DNA of 64,000 nucleotides from Streptomyces marokkonensis. Lineage in GTDB: Bacteria; Actinomycetota; Actinomycetes; Streptomycetales; Streptomycetaceae. The stretch spans positions 1 through 64,000 of the forward strand of contig NZ_VSKS01000018.1 of assembly GCF_008312835.1 (NCBI RefSeq). Reading direction: 5' to 3'. Shown here piece after piece: positions 30,718 to 40,241 of the stretch (its first letter is position 1; each line of letters starts with the position of its first letter). Position numbers and translations under genes: made by a program. A model generated the notes under the pieces. The model was not told where the DNA came from, did not search any database, and worked only from the letters and a program-made list of their open reading frames with translations.

Positions 30718-30796
30718 CCTGCGGCAAACCGCAGGGTAGTTCCGCCAGGCTCCGACGGGGCTGAGCGCTGTTCGTTCAGCACAGCAGCCCCGTCGG
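30718..30796 (+). promoter_or_regulatory. Two hairpins between rpsQ and rplN
   Basis: The first, CCTGCGG-CAAA-CCGCAGG (30718-30735), starts 2 nt after the rpsQ stop. The second is long: CCGACGGGGCTG (30752-30763) with CAGCCCCGTCGG (30785-30796), enclosing an inner GCTG-TTCGTT-CAGC helix. Neither has a T tract, so attenuation, processing or r-protein binding at the S10/spc boundary is likelier than plain termination. Confidence 0.65.
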
Positions 30797-30824
30797 GGAA
30801 CCGGCAGACGATCAGGAGATAGAC

Positions 30825-31193
30825 GTGATCCAGCAGGAGTCGCGACTGCGTGTCGCCGACAACACTGGTGCGAAGGAGATCCTTTGCATCCGTGTGCTCG
30901 GTGGCTCCGGTCGCCGCTACGCGGGCATCGGTGACGTCATCGTCGCCACCGTCAAGGACGCGATCCCCGGTGGCAACGTGAAGAAGGGTGACGTCGTCAA
31001 GGCGGTCATCGTTCGCACCGTCAAGGAGCGCCGCCGTCCGGACGGCTCGTACATCCGCTTCGACGAGAACGCCGCCGTCATTCTGAAGAACGACGGCGAC
31101 CCTCGCGGCACCCGTATCTTCGGCCCCGTGGGCCGTGAGCTGCGCGAGAAGAAGTTCATGAAGATCATCTCCCTCGCGCCGGAGGTGCTGTGA
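30825..31193 (+). CDS. rplN: 50S ribosomal protein L14
   Basis: The 122-residue protein starts at GTG 30825 after CAGGAGA. It shows the canonical [18 protein letters not shown] start and [12 protein letters not shown]. First gene of the spc cluster. Confidence 0.98.
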   Translation: MIQQESRLRVADNTGAKEILCIRVLGGSGRRYAGIGDVIVATVKDAIPGGNVKKGDVVKAVIVRTVKERRRPDGSYIRFDENAAVILKNDGDPRGTRIFGPVGRELREKKFMKIISLAPEVL

Positions 31194-31195
31194 GC

Positions 31196-31519
31196 ATGAA
31201 GATCAAGAAGGGCGACCTGGTCCAGGTCATCACGGGCAAGGACAAGGGCAAGCAGGGCAAGGTCATTGCCGCTTACCCGCGCGAGGAGCGCGTCCTGGTC
31301 GAGGGTGTCAACCGGGTCAAGAAGCACACCAAGGCCGGCCCGACCGCTCGCGGTTCCCAGGCCGGCGGCATCGTGACCACCGAGGCCCCGATCCACGTCT
31401 CCAACGTCCAGTTGGTCGTGGAGAAGGACGGCAACAAGGTCGTCACGCGCGTCGGTTACCGCTTCGACGACGAAGGCAACAAGATCCGCGTTGCCAAGCG
31501 GACGGGTGAGGACATCTGA
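31196..31519 (+). CDS. rplX: 50S ribosomal protein L24
   Basis: ATG 31196 gives 107 residues with GGAGGT at 9 nt; the GTG at 31190 is too near that site. The KOW motif [19 protein letters not shown] is at the N-terminus. L24 starts 50S assembly. Its stop overlaps rplE. Confidence 0.97.
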   Translation: MKIKKGDLVQVITGKDKGKQGKVIAAYPREERVLVEGVNRVKKHTKAGPTARGSQAGGIVTTEAPIHVSNVQLVVEKDGNKVVTRVGYRFDDEGNKIRVAKRTGEDI

Positions 31520-32076
31520 TGACGACCACCACCACTCCGCGTCTGAAGACGAAGTACCGCGAGGAGATCGCGGGCAAGCTGCGCGAGCAGTTCTCCTACG
31601 AGAACGTCATGCAGGTTCCCGGCCTCGTCAAGATCGTGGTCAACATGGGTGTGGGCGACGCCGCCCGCGACTCCAAGCTGATCGAGGGCGCCATCCGCGA
31701 CCTCACCACGATCACCGGTCAGAAGCCGGCCGTCACCAAGGCCCGCAAGTCCATCGCGCAGTTCAAGCTGCGTGAGGGCCAGCCGATCGGTGCCCACGTC
31801 ACGCTCCGTGGCGACCGCATGTGGGAGTTCCTGGACCGCACCCTGTCGCTCGCGCTGCCGCGCATCCGCGACTTCCGCGGTCTGTCCCCCAAGCAGTTCG
31901 ACGGCCGTGGCAACTACACCTTCGGTCTCACGGAGCAGGTCATGTTCCACGAGATCGACCAGGACAAGATCGACCGTGTCCGGGGTATGGACATCACCGT
32001 GGTGACCACGGCGACCAACGACGAAGAGGGCCGCGCCCTTCTCCGTCACCTCGGCTTCCCGTTCAAGGAGGCGTGA
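31519..32076 (+). CDS. rplE: 50S ribosomal protein L5
   Basis: The 185-residue product has [15 protein letters not shown] and the C-terminal [16 protein letters not shown] segment of L5, which carries 5S rRNA with L18 and contacts P-site tRNA. Confidence 0.98.
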   Translation: MTTTTTPRLKTKYREEIAGKLREQFSYENVMQVPGLVKIVVNMGVGDAARDSKLIEGAIRDLTTITGQKPAVTKARKSIAQFKLREGQPIGAHVTLRGDRMWEFLDRTLSLALPRIRDFRGLSPKQFDGRGNYTFGLTEQVMFHEIDQDKIDRVRGMDITVVTTATNDEEGRALLRHLGFPFKEA

Positions 32077-32081
32077 GCGAG

Positions 32082-32267
32082 ATGGCGAAGAAGGCTCTCA
32101 TCGCGAAGGCTGCTCGCAAGCCCAAGTTCGGAGTGCGCGGCTACACCCGCTGCCAGCGCTGCGGTCGTCCGCACTCCGTGTACCGCAAGTTCGGCCTGTG
32201 CCGCGTGTGCCTTCGTGAGATGGCTCACCGTGGCGAGCTGCCGGGCGTGACCAAGAGCTCCTGGTAG
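32082..32267 (+). CDS. rpsZ: 30S ribosomal protein S14, zinc-binding type Z
   Basis: The 61-residue short form keeps both Cys pairs (CQRCGRP and CRVC), so it is the C+ zinc-dependent paralogue. Streptomycetes usually have a zinc-independent S14 elsewhere under Zur control, used when zinc is scarce. Confidence 0.97.
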   Translation: MAKKALIAKAARKPKFGVRGYTRCQRCGRPHSVYRKFGLCRVCLREMAHRGELPGVTKSSW

Positions 32268-32505
32268 TCCGGTAGTTCCGGACTCCCAGGGCTCTCGGTA
32301 AGCAATGGGAACGGCAGGAGGCCCGCCCCGCATGGCTTAGGCTTGTGGGGTTGGGCACCTGCCGTGCCCGTACGCACGCGGGCAGCTGCCCGCTCATGTT
32401 TGCTTACTACGCCGTAGGTCCACCGCGCCGCACCCGTCCCGTCTCGGATCGGGGAGAGGGATGGCGCACCAGGAAACCCCGGCGAGAGAGGCCGAAGGCC
32501 AATTC
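32268..32505 (+). promoter_or_regulatory. Unusually long structured spacer between rpsZ and rpsH
   Basis: In this tightly packed cluster a 238-bp gap stands out. It holds GGGCAC-CTGCC-GTGCCC (32353-32369), the perfect 16-bp palindrome GCGGGCAGCTGCCCGC (32378-32393), and a TAGGCT hexamer at 32338-32343 that could be a -10, though I see no matching -35. An in-frame ATG at 32461 would lengthen S8 by 15 residues but is not conserved. Confidence 0.5.
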
Positions 32506-32904
32506 ATGACCATGACTGATCCGATCGCAGACATGCTTACGCGTCTGCGGAACGCGAACTCGGCGTACCACGACTCCGTGGCGATGCCGCACTCGAAGAT
32601 CAAGTCTCACATCGCGGAGATCCTCCAGCAGGAGGGCTTCATCACGGGCTGGAAGGTCGAGGACGCCGAGGTCGGCAAGAACCTCGTCCTGGAGCTGAAG
32701 TTCGGCCCCAACCGTGAGCGCTCCATCGCGGGCATCAAGCGGATCTCCAAGCCCGGTCTCCGGGTGTACGCGAAGTCCACCAACCTGCCGAAGGTGCTCG
32801 GCGGCCTCGGCGTGGCGATCATCTCCACGTCGCACGGGCTCCTCACCGACAAGCAGGCCGGCAAGAAGGGCGTGGGTGGGGAAGTCCTCGCCTACGTCTG
32901 GTAG
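32506..32904 (+). CDS. rpsH: 30S ribosomal protein S8
   Basis: ATG 32506, with GAAGG upstream, gives the standard 132-residue [20 protein letters not shown] start. S8 binds 16S helix 21 and, in enteric bacteria, represses the spc operon. Confidence 0.97.
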   Translation: MTMTDPIADMLTRLRNANSAYHDSVAMPHSKIKSHIAEILQQEGFITGWKVEDAEVGKNLVLELKFGPNRERSIAGIKRISKPGLRVYAKSTNLPKVLGGLGVAIISTSHGLLTDKQAGKKGVGGEVLAYVW

Positions 32905-32928
32905 CGGAAGGGAACGGAGGAAACAGCT

Positions 32929-33468
32929 ATGTCGCGCATCGGCAAGCTCCCCATCGCGGTTCCCGCCGGCGTGGACGTCACCATCGACGGCCGTACGGTC
33001 TCGGTCAAGGGCCCCAAGGGCACGCTGACCCACACCGTCGTGGCGCCGATCGAGATCGCCAAGGGTGAGGACGGCGTGCTCAACGTCACCCGCCCCAACG
33101 ACGAGCGTCAGAACAAGGCCCTGCACGGCCTGTCCCGCACGCTGGTGGCGAACATGATCACCGGCGTGACCCAGGGTTACGTGAAGAAGCTCGAGATCAG
33201 CGGTGTCGGCTACCGCGTTGTCGCCAAGGGTTCGAACCTGGAGTTCTCCCTCGGTTACAGCCACCCGATCACGGTCGAGGCCCCCGAGGGCATCACCTTC
33301 AAGGTGGAGGCCCCCACCCGTTTCTCGGTCGAGGGCATCGACAAGCAGAAGGTCGGCGAGGTTGCGGCCAACATCCGCAAGCTGCGCAAGCCCGACCCGT
33401 ACAAGGCCAAGGGCGTCAAGTACGAGGGCGAAGTCATCCGCCGCAAGGTCGGAAAGGCGGGTAAGTAA
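32929..33468 (+). CDS. rplF: 50S ribosomal protein L6
   Basis: The 179-residue product starts [15 protein letters not shown] and ends with the conserved [21 protein letters not shown]. It sits near the sarcin-ricin loop and the factor-binding site. Confidence 0.98.
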   Translation: MSRIGKLPIAVPAGVDVTIDGRTVSVKGPKGTLTHTVVAPIEIAKGEDGVLNVTRPNDERQNKALHGLSRTLVANMITGVTQGYVKKLEISGVGYRVVAKGSNLEFSLGYSHPITVEAPEGITFKVEAPTRFSVEGIDKQKVGEVAANIRKLRKPDPYKAKGVKYEGEVIRRKVGKAGK

Positions 33469-33471
33469 GCC

Positions 33472-33855
33472 ATGGCATACGGGCAGAAGATCCTCAAGGG
33501 CGACGCCTACAAGCGTGCTGCTATCAAGCGTCGTCACATCCGGATCCGCAAGAAGCTCGCGGGTACCGCCGAGCGTCCTCGCCTGGTCGTGACTCGTTCC
33601 AACCGCCACATCGTGGCGCAGGTGATCGACGACCTGAAGGGTCACACCCTGGCGTCGGCGTCCACCCTGGACGCGTCGATCCGGAGTGGCGAGGGCGACA
33701 AGTCCGCGCAGGCCAAGCAGGTCGGCGCCCTGGTCGCCGAGCGCGCCAAGGCCGCCGGTGTCGAGGCCGTCGTGTTCGACCGTGGTGGCAACCAGTACGC
33801 CGGGCGCATCGCCGCTCTGGCGGACGCCGCCCGCGAAGCCGGTCTGAAGTTCTGA
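33472..33855 (+). CDS. rplR: 50S ribosomal protein L18
   Basis: The 127-residue product has an Arg/Lys-rich N-terminus ([19 protein letters not shown]) and the conserved [26 protein letters not shown] end. It binds 5S rRNA with L5. Confidence 0.98.
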   Translation: MAYGQKILKGDAYKRAAIKRRHIRIRKKLAGTAERPRLVVTRSNRHIVAQVIDDLKGHTLASASTLDASIRSGEGDKSAQAKQVGALVAERAKAAGVEAVVFDRGGNQYAGRIAALADAAREAGLKF

Positions 33856-33896
33856 GCCGGTTCCGTAGCTAGCGGAAACAGAGAGAGGTAATTCCA

Positions 33897-34502
33897 ATGG
33901 CTGGACCCCAGCGCCGCGGTGGCGGTGCCGGTGGCGGCGAGCGGCGGGACCGGAAGGGCCGTGACGGCGGCGCAGCTGCCGCCGAGAAGACCGCATACGT
34001 TGAGCGCGTCGTCGCGATCAACCGTGTCGCCAAGGTTGTGAAGGGTGGTCGTCGCTTCAGCTTCACCGCGCTGGTCGTGGTGGGCGACGGTGACGGCACC
34101 GTGGGTGTCGGATACGGCAAGGCCAAGGAGGTGCCGGCCGCCATCGCCAAGGGCGTTGAGGAGGCCAAGAAGCACTTCTTCAAGGTCCCCCGCATCCAGG
34201 GCACCATCCCGCACCCCATCCAGGGTGAGAAGGCCGCCGGCGTCGTGCTGCTCAAGCCCGCGTCGCCCGGTACCGGCGTGATCGCCGGTGGTCCGGTGCG
34301 CGCCGTGCTCGAGTGCGCCGGTATCCACGACGTGCTGTCGAAGTCGCTCGGCTCCGACAACCAGATCAACATCGTGCACGCGACCGTGGAGGCCCTCAAG
34401 GGCCTGCAGCGTCCCGAGGAGATCGCGGCCCGCCGTGGTCTGCCCCTCGAGGACGTCGCTCCCGCGGCTCTTCTCCGTGCGCGTGCCGGGGCGGGTGCGT
34501 AA
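33897..34502 (+). CDS. rpsE: 30S ribosomal protein S5
   Basis: The 201-residue product has a Gly/Arg-rich N-terminal extension of about 30 residues, then the dsRBD-like domain ([20 protein letters not shown]) where spectinomycin resistance changes map; that loop looks wild-type. Confidence 0.98.
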   Translation: MAGPQRRGGGAGGGERRDRKGRDGGAAAAEKTAYVERVVAINRVAKVVKGGRRFSFTALVVVGDGDGTVGVGYGKAKEVPAAIAKGVEEAKKHFFKVPRIQGTIPHPIQGEKAAGVVLLKPASPGTGVIAGGPVRAVLECAGIHDVLSKSLGSDNQINIVHATVEALKGLQRPEEIAARRGLPLEDVAPAALLRARAGAGA

Positions 34503-34504
34503 TC

Positions 34505-34687
34505 ATGGCGCAGCTCAAGATTACGCAGGTCAAGTCCTACATCGGCAGCAAGCAGAACCACCGTGACACCCTGCGTTCGCTTGGCCTGAAGAGGGTCAAC
34601 GACGTGGTCGTCAAGGAGGACCGCCCCGAGTTCCGCGGCATGGTGCACACCGTCCGCCACCTCGTGACGGTCGAGGAGGTCGACTGA
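34505..34687 (+). CDS. rpmD: 50S ribosomal protein L30
   Basis: ATG 34505 gives the 60-residue [21 protein letters not shown] protein, starting 2 bp after rpsE. Earlier in-frame starts lie inside rpsE and are not used. Confidence 0.97.
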   Translation: MAQLKITQVKSYIGSKQNHRDTLRSLGLKRVNDVVVKEDRPEFRGMVHTVRHLVTVEEVD

Positions 34688-34689
34688 TC

Positions 34690-35145
34690 ATGGCGGAGAA
34701 CAACCCGCTCAAGATCCACAACCTCCGTCCCGCCCCCGGCGCCAAGACCGCGAAGACCCGTGTCGGTCGTGGTGAGGCGTCGAAGGGTAAGACGGCCGGT
34801 CGTGGTACGAAGGGCACCAAGGCCCGTTACCAGGTTCCGGAGCGCTTCGAGGGTGGCCAGATGCCGCTCCACATGCGTCTCCCGAAGCTGAAGGGCTTCA
34901 AGAACCCGTTCAAGACCGAGTTCCAGGTCGTCAACCTGGACAAGCTCGTCTCCCTCTACCCCGAGGGCGGGGAGGTCACGGTCGAGGACCTGGTCGCCAA
35001 GGGTGCCGTGCGCAAGAACCAGCTCGTCAAGGTCCTGGGCCAGGGCGAGATCTCCGTGGCGCTGCAGGTGACGGTCGACGCCGTCTCCGGCTCCGCCAAG
35101 GAGAAGATCACCGCCGCCGGCGGTACCGTCACCGAGCTCGTCTGA
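34690..35145 (+). CDS. rplO: 50S ribosomal protein L15
   Basis: The 151-residue product has the basic, Gly-rich N-terminal arm ([19 protein letters not shown]) that reaches into 23S rRNA. It is the last r-protein gene before a strong hairpin and secY. Confidence 0.98.
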   Translation: MAENNPLKIHNLRPAPGAKTAKTRVGRGEASKGKTAGRGTKGTKARYQVPERFEGGQMPLHMRLPKLKGFKNPFKTEFQVVNLDKLVSLYPEGGEVTVEDLVAKGAVRKNQLVKVLGQGEISVALQVTVDAVSGSAKEKITAAGGTVTELV

Positions 35146-35181
35146 TCCCTTCAGGTGTCTCGATGACGTAGAGCGATCCCG

Positions 35182-35215
35182 ACCGGGGATACCCCACAAA
35201 TGGGGTATCCCCGGT
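35182..35215 (+). terminator. Strong hairpin between rplO and secY
   Basis: ACCGGGGATACCCCA and TGGGGTATCCCCGGT form a perfect 15-bp stem with a CAAA loop. A T tract is absent (TGGTCG follows), so it may attenuate rather than stop transcription. A separate secY promoter lies downstream. Confidence 0.8.
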
Positions 35216-35306
35216 TGGTCGTTCCTAGGGCGGCAGTCTCGCCGGTAAGGTGGCCTGCGCTGCCCATTGACCTCGGGCGCCCCACACGGGGCACTCACGG
35301 CGGCAG

Positions 35307-35334
35307 TTGACCGTTACGTAATCGTCCTTAGTCG
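35307..35334 (+). promoter_or_regulatory. Candidate secY promoter
   Basis: TTGACC (35307-35312) and TAGTCG (35329-35334) are 16 bp apart, downstream of the rplO hairpin and 55 bp before the secY start codon. Confidence 0.55.
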
Positions 35335-35389
35335 GAATCTCAAGACCGTCACCCTTGACGCAGTTGCGCGGGGGGTCGCAGGAGGCACC

Positions 35390-36703
35390 GTGCTCACCGC
35401 GTTCGCCCGGGCGTTCAAGACGCCCGACCTGCGCAAGAAGCTGCTCTTCACGCTCGCCATCATTGTGGTGTACCGCATCGGTACCAACGTTCCCATTCCG
35501 GGCGTCGACTACCGCAACGTACAGACCTGTATCGACAATGCCGAAGCCAACTCGGGTCTGTTCGGTCTGGTCAACATGTTCAGCGGCGGCGCGCTGCTCC
35601 AGATCACGATCTTCGCGCTGGGCATCATGCCGTACATCACCGCGGCCATCATTCTGCAGCTGCTGACGGTGGTGATCCCGCGCCTGGAAGCCCTCAAGAA
35701 GGAGGGCCAGGCCGGTACGGCGAAGATCACGCAGTACACCCGTTACCTGACCGTCGCGCTCGCCATCCTCCAGGGCACCGGCCTGGTGGCCACCGCCCGC
35801 AGCGGCGCCCTGTTCCAGGGCTGCCCGGTCGCGAACCAGATCGTCCCGGACCAGTCGATCTTCGTGACGATCACCATGGTCATCACCATGACCGCCGGCA
35901 CGGCCTTCGTCATGTGGCTCGGTGAGCTCATCACCGACCGCGGCATCGGCAACGGCATGTCGATCCTGATGTTCATCTCGATCGCCGCGACCTTCCCCTC
36001 CGCCCTGTGGGCCATCAAGGAGCAGGGCAGCCTGGCGGACGGCTGGATCGAGTTCGGCACCGTCATGCTCGTCGGGTTCGTCATGGTCGGCCTGGTGGTC
36101 TTCGTCGAGCAGGCCCAGCGCCGGATCCCCGTGCAGTACGCCAAGCGCATGGTCGGCCGCCGTTCCTACGGCGGTACGTCGACGTACATCCCGCTCAAGG
36201 TGAACCAGGCGGGTGTGATCCCCGTCATCTTCGCCGCGTCGCTGCTGTACATCCCGGCGCTGATCGTTCAGTTCTCCAACTCGACGGCGGGCTGGGCGAC
36301 GTGGGTCGAGGCGAATCTCGCCAACCCCGCTGCCACGGCGCACATCATTCTGTACTTCCTGATGATCGTGTTCTTCGCGTTCTTCTATGTGGCGATCTCC
36401 TTCAACCCCGAGGAAGTCGCCGACAACATGAAGAAGTATGGTGGCTTCATCCCGGGCATCCGGGCTGGCCGACCGACCGCTGAGTACCTCAGCTTCGTAC
36501 TCAACCGGATCACCTGGCCGGGTTCGCTGTACTTGGGTCTGATCTCTCTCGTGCCGACAATGGCGTTGGCGGGTTTCGGGGCGAACCAGAACTTCCCGTT
36601 CGGCGGGACCAGCATCCTGATCATCGTGGGTGTCGGTCTCGAGACGGTGAGGCAGATCGAGAGCCAGCTCCAGCAGCGCAATTACGAAGGGTTCCTCCGC
36701 TGA
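35390..36703 (+). CDS. secY: Protein translocase subunit SecY
   Basis: GTG 35390, with GGAGG at 35381-35385, gives 437 residues, the usual streptomycete length. Ten membrane segments are visible, with the loop containing IPVQYAKRMVGRRSYGGTSTYIPLKVN (in pieces) before TM7, the cytosolic loop that contacts SecA and the ribosome. SecY forms the channel with SecE and SecG. adk overlaps its stop by one base. Confidence 0.98.
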   Translation: MLTAFARAFKTPDLRKKLLFTLAIIVVYRIGTNVPIPGVDYRNVQTCIDNAEANSGLFGLVNMFSGGALLQITIFALGIMPYITAAIILQLLTVVIPRLEALKKEGQAGTAKITQYTRYLTVALAILQGTGLVATARSGALFQGCPVANQIVPDQSIFVTITMVITMTAGTAFVMWLGELITDRGIGNGMSILMFISIAATFPSALWAIKEQGSLADGWIEFGTVMLVGFVMVGLVVFVEQAQRRIPVQYAKRMVGRRSYGGTSTYIPLKVNQAGVIPVIFAASLLYIPALIVQFSNSTAGWATWVEANLANPAATAHIILYFLMIVFFAFFYVAISFNPEEVADNMKKYGGFIPGIRAGRPTAEYLSFVLNRITWPGSLYLGLISLVPTMALAGFGANQNFPFGGTSILIIVGVGLETVRQIESQLQQRNYEGFLR

Positions 36704-37356
36704 TGCGAATCGTCCTCGTCGGGCCGCCGGGTGCTGGAAAAGGTACGCAGGCCACCCGCCTTGCCGAGAAACTGCGCATCCCGCACATCTCCACAGGTGA
36801 CCTGTTCCGCGCCAACATCAGCCGGCAGACCGAGCTCGGGAAGCTCGCGAAGTCCTACATGGACGCGGGCAATCTCGTCCCCGACGAGGTCACCATCGCC
36901 ATGGCCAAGGACCGCATGGAGCAGCCCGACGCCGAGGGCGGCTTCCTGCTGGACGGCTTCCCGCGCAACGTGTCGCAGGCCGAGGCGCTGGACGAGCTGC
37001 TGCAGACCGAGGGCATCAAGCTGGACGCCGTACTCGATCTGGAAGCCCCCGAGGACGAGGTCGTCAAGCGGATCGCCGGGCGGCGCGTCTGCCGCAAGGA
37101 CTCCGCGCACGTGTTCCACGTGACGTACAGCCCGCCCCAGCAGGAGGGCGTGTGCGACGCGTGCGGTGGCGAGCTGTACCAGCGCGACGACGACTCCGAG
37201 GAGACGGTGCGGACGCGGCTGGAGGTCTACCACACGCAGACGGAGCCGATCATCGGCTACTACCGGGCGCAGGGTCTGGTGGTCACCATCTCCGCGATGG
37301 GCCCCGTCGACGAGGTCACGGAGCGGGCGCTGGAGGCGCTGAAGAGCGGTAAGTAG
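36703..37356 (+). CDS. adk: Adenylate kinase
   Basis: The 217-residue enzyme (ATP + AMP to 2 ADP) has the P-loop GPPGAGKGTQA, the AMP-binding ISTGDLFR and the long-form LID. The LID has one Cys (RRVCRKDS) before a CDAC pair, so a three-Cys zinc site is likely. Translationally coupled to secY. Confidence 0.98.
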   Translation: MRIVLVGPPGAGKGTQATRLAEKLRIPHISTGDLFRANISRQTELGKLAKSYMDAGNLVPDEVTIAMAKDRMEQPDAEGGFLLDGFPRNVSQAEALDELLQTEGIKLDAVLDLEAPEDEVVKRIAGRRVCRKDSAHVFHVTYSPPQQEGVCDACGGELYQRDDDSEETVRTRLEVYHTQTEPIIGYYRAQGLVVTISAMGPVDEVTERALEALKSGK

Positions 37357-37373
37357 TCCGATCCCGGTCGTGT

Positions 37374-37412
37374 CGCAGCCGCGGTTCCCGTGTTCAAGGG
37401 ACCGCGGCTGCG
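37374..37412 (+). terminator. Hairpin terminator after adk
   Basis: CGCAGCCGCGGTTCCC (37374-37389) pairs with GGGACCGCGGCTGCG (37398-37412), with one bulged T and an 8-nt loop. It separates adk from map. Confidence 0.75.
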
Positions 37413-37518
37413 GCGTGGCGCGGGTGGGTCGCGCAGCCCGGCGTCTGCGGGGCCGTGACCGCCCGTATCGTTGGAAGCGTCCGTACTCCTTCACTGGTCC
37501 AGAAAGGCCGTCGTCCCC

Positions 37519-38355
37519 ATGGTGCAGATCAAGAGCCCTGAGCAGATCGCCAAGATGCGTGAGGCGGGGCTGGTCGTCGCCGCCATTCACGCGGCCACCC
37601 GCGAGGCCGCCGTGCCCGGGGCCACGACGAAGGATCTGGACCAGGTCGCGCGCAAGGTCCTCGCCGAGCACAACGCCAAGCCGAACTTCCTCGGCTACGG
37701 CGGTTTCCCCGCGACGATCTGCACCTCGGTGAACGAGGTCGTCGTCCACGGCATCCCCTCCGACGACGTCGTGCTCAAGGACGGCGACGTCATCTCCATC
37801 GACTGCGGCGCGATCATCGACGGCTGGCACGGCGACGCCGCCTACACCGCGTTCGTCGGGTCCGGCCACTCCCCGGAGCTGGTCGAGCTGTCCCGGGTGA
37901 CCGAGGAGTCGATGTGGGCCGGCATCGCGGCCATGGAGCAGGGCAACCGGCTCGTCGACATCTCGCGCGCCGTCGAGACCTACATCCGCCGCCAGCCGAA
38001 GCCGGGCGGCGGCAAGTACGGGATCATCGAGGACTACGGCGGCCACGGCATCGGCACCGAGATGCACATGGACCCGCATCTGCTGAACTACGTCGACCGG
38101 CGCCGGGGCAAGGGCCCCAAGCTGGTCCCGGGCTTCTGCCTCGCCATCGAGCCGATGGTCTCCCTGGGCACCCCGAAGACGGAGGTCCTGTCCGACGACT
38201 GGACCGTCATCACCACGGACGGCACCTGGTCGTCCCACTGGGAGCACTCCGTCGCCCTCACCGAGCAGGGGCCCCTGGTCCTGACCGCGCCCGACGGCGG
38301 CAAGGCCAAGCTCGCCGAGATGGGCATCACGGCGGCACCGGATCCGCTCGGCTGA
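37519..38355 (+). CDS. map: Type I methionine aminopeptidase
   Basis: ATG 37519 gives 278 residues. Metal ligands of the pita-bread fold are present: Asp in SIDCGAIIDGWHGDA, His in GGHGIGTEMH, Glu in CLAIEPMV and the final Glu in WEHSVALTE. It removes the initiator Met from new proteins. It has its own upstream gap of 160 bp with a hairpin but no clear promoter. Confidence 0.97.
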   Translation: MVQIKSPEQIAKMREAGLVVAAIHAATREAAVPGATTKDLDQVARKVLAEHNAKPNFLGYGGFPATICTSVNEVVVHGIPSDDVVLKDGDVISIDCGAIIDGWHGDAAYTAFVGSGHSPELVELSRVTEESMWAGIAAMEQGNRLVDISRAVETYIRRQPKPGGGKYGIIEDYGGHGIGTEMHMDPHLLNYVDRRRGKGPKLVPGFCLAIEPMVSLGTPKTEVLSDDWTVITTDGTWSSHWEHSVALTEQGPLVLTAPDGGKAKLAEMGITAAPDPLG

Positions 38356-38375
38356 CGACCGACCACGGGCGGATC

Positions 38376-38394
38376 CGCCGGCCGGAGGCCGGCG
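38376..38394 (+). terminator. Hairpin after map
   Basis: CGCCGGCC-GGA-GGCCGGCG forms an 8-bp stem 20 bp after the map stop. No T tract follows. Confidence 0.55.
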
Positions 38395-38528
38395 CAGCCG
38401 CTCGAAGCCTGTGAGGCGCCCCGGTGCGCCCTCCTCGCCCGGCCCGCCGGCGCCGAGCCCGCGAGGGCGGCGTCGGGGGTCGGGCTCCGCTCGGTTAAGG
38501 ATCTCCTGTGTGGGGCAGGCTTTCTCGA

Positions 38529-38558
38529 TTCGTGTTTCCGGGTGCGCTGACGTAGACT
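38529..38558 (+). promoter_or_regulatory. Candidate infA promoter
   Basis: TAGACT (38553-38558) is a good -10; TTCGTG (38529-38534) 18 bp upstream is a weak -35. It would start the infA-rpmJ-rpsM-rpsK-rpoA-rplQ unit. The 294-bp map-infA gap holds nothing else recognisable. Confidence 0.45.
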
Positions 38559-38649
38559 GACTCGTCGGCTCTTGTGCACCCGCATGTCTGCATGTACTCA
38601 CACGGTGCACGCCGGAGTCGATCAAGGTAGTCGATTCGAAGGGCGAAGC

Positions 38650-38871
38650 GTGGCCAAGAAGCAAGGTGCCATCGAGATCGAGGGCACTGTCGTCGAGTCT
38701 CTTCCGAACGCCATGTTCAAGGTCGAGCTCCAGAACGGCCACCAGGTCCTGGCACACATCAGCGGCAAGATGCGCATGCACTACATCCGCATCCTCCCTG
38801 ACGACCGGGTCGTGGTGGAGCTGTCTCCGTACGACCTGACGCGTGGCCGGATCGTCTACCGGTACAAGTAG
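38650..38871 (+). CDS. infA: Translation initiation factor IF-1
   Basis: GTG 38650 gives the standard 73-residue OB-fold protein starting [20 protein letters not shown]. It binds the 30S A site during initiation. Longer frames upstream are not homologous. Confidence 0.97.
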   Translation: MAKKQGAIEIEGTVVESLPNAMFKVELQNGHQVLAHISGKMRMHYIRILPDDRVVVELSPYDLTRGRIVYRYK

Positions 38872-38931
38872 ATCTTGCCCGCGCCCCGGCCCGCCGGGGT
38901 GATGGCACTGACCCGGAGAACCTCACATCCC

Positions 38932-39045
38932 ATGAAGGTCAAGCCGAGCGTCAAGAAGATCTGCGACAAGTGCAGGGTGATCCGCCGTCACGGCCGGGTC
39001 ATGGTCATCTGCGAGAACCCGCGCCACAAGCAGCGCCAGGGCTGA
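38932..39045 (+). CDS. rpmJ: 50S ribosomal protein L36, zinc-binding type
   Basis: This 37-residue protein ([20 protein letters not shown]...) keeps the C-x2-C, C and H ligands (C11, C14, C27, H32), so it is the zinc-binding form. It lies 60 bp after infA. Confidence 0.97.
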   Translation: MKVKPSVKKICDKCRVIRRHGRVMVICENPRHKQRQG

Positions 39046-39237
39046 CCGCAGCACGACCGACCCTCTGCGACTTCCGCAGAACTTCGCGCGACGCGAGCAA
39101 CACACGTTCATACGCAGGTCCCGAGCCGCACGGCTCGACACCCCCGGCTCGGAGGCCGGGGACCCGGTCCGTACCTCGTACGGCGGGCTGGGATCCGGCC
39201 CTGTGGAAGACCTCCGACAATCAACTGGAGCCATTGA
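39046..39237 (+). promoter_or_regulatory. Structured spacer between rpmJ and rpsM
   Basis: The 192-bp gap contains several short hairpins, including CGAGCCG-CAC-GGCTCG at about 39122-39137 and CCCCGGC...GGCCGGGG at about 39144-39161. No promoter pair is clear. It may be an r-protein binding leader for the alpha cluster. Confidence 0.4.
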
Positions 39238-39618
39238 ATGGCACGCGTTTCCGGTGTTGACATCCCGCGCGAAAAGCGCGTGGAGATCGCCCTCACCTAC
39301 GTGTTCGGCATCGGCCGGACCCTTTCGCAGCAGACGCTGGCCGCCACCGGCGTCGACCCGAACACCCGCGTTCGCGACCTCTCCGAGGAGCAGCTCGTCG
39401 CGATCCGCGAGTACGTCGACAACAACATCAAGACCGAGGGTGACCTCCGTCGCGAGATCCAGGCCGACATCCGCCGCAAGGTCGAGATCGGTACCTACCA
39501 GGGTCTGCGTCACCGTCGCGGTCTGCCCGTCCGCGGTCAGCGCACCAGCACCAACGCGCGTACCCGCAAGGGCCCGCGTCGCGCCATCGCCGGCAAGAAG
39601 AAGCCGGGCAAGAAGTAG
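39238..39618 (+). CDS. rpsM: 30S ribosomal protein S13
   Basis: The 126-residue product ([21 protein letters not shown]) has the H2TH-like domain and ends with a Lys-rich tail (GKKKPGKK) that reaches P-site tRNA. Confidence 0.98.
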   Translation: MARVSGVDIPREKRVEIALTYVFGIGRTLSQQTLAATGVDPNTRVRDLSEEQLVAIREYVDNNIKTEGDLRREIQADIRRKVEIGTYQGLRHRRGLPVRGQRTSTNARTRKGPRRAIAGKKKPGKK

Positions 39619-39682
39619 TCCTCAGCGGACGCTCATCCAGCGGTCTTGCTGCAGGACCGACCACCTCCCGTAGGAGTAATAG

Positions 39683-40087
39683 ATGCCCCCCAAGGGTCGT
39701 CAGGGCGCTGCCAAGAAGGTGCGCCGCAAGGAAAAGAAGAACGTCGCTCACGGCCACGCGCACATCAAGAGCACGTTCAACAACACGATCGTCTCGATCA
39801 CGGACCCGTCCGGCAACGTGATCTCCTGGGCCTCCGCCGGCCACGTCGGCTTCAAGGGCTCCCGGAAGTCCACGCCGTTCGCCGCGCAGATGGCCGCCGA
39901 GTCGGCCGCCCGCCGCGCCCAGGAGCACGGCATGCGCAAGGTCGACGTGTTCGTCAAGGGCCCGGGCTCCGGTCGTGAGACCGCGATCCGTTCCCTGCAG
40001 GCCACGGGCCTCGAGGTCGGCTCCATCCAGGACGTCACCCCGACTCCCCACAACGGCTGCCGTCCGCCGAAGCGCCGTCGCGTCTGA
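39683..40087 (+). CDS. rpsK: 30S ribosomal protein S11
   Basis: The 134-residue product ends with the conserved [18 protein letters not shown] and lies in the platform next to the E site. In enteric bacteria rpsD separates S11 and rpoA; here rpsD is absent, as in other actinomycetes. Confidence 0.98.
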   Translation: MPPKGRQGAAKKVRRKEKKNVAHGHAHIKSTFNNTIVSITDPSGNVISWASAGHVGFKGSRKSTPFAAQMAAESAARRAQEHGMRKVDVFVKGPGSGRETAIRSLQATGLEVGSIQDVTPTPHNGCRPPKRRRV

Positions 40088-40241
40088 CGCACGGCCGCTT
40101 CGATCGGCTTCGGGTTCCGGGCGGTACGGCTCGCAAGGGCCGTATCGCCCGTACCCTTGCAGTACCCGCACTTTTCACCGGGTGCGGTTTCCGTCGGGCG
40201 TCAAATAGCGGGCGTCCACGAAAGAAGGATCTGATCCACAC

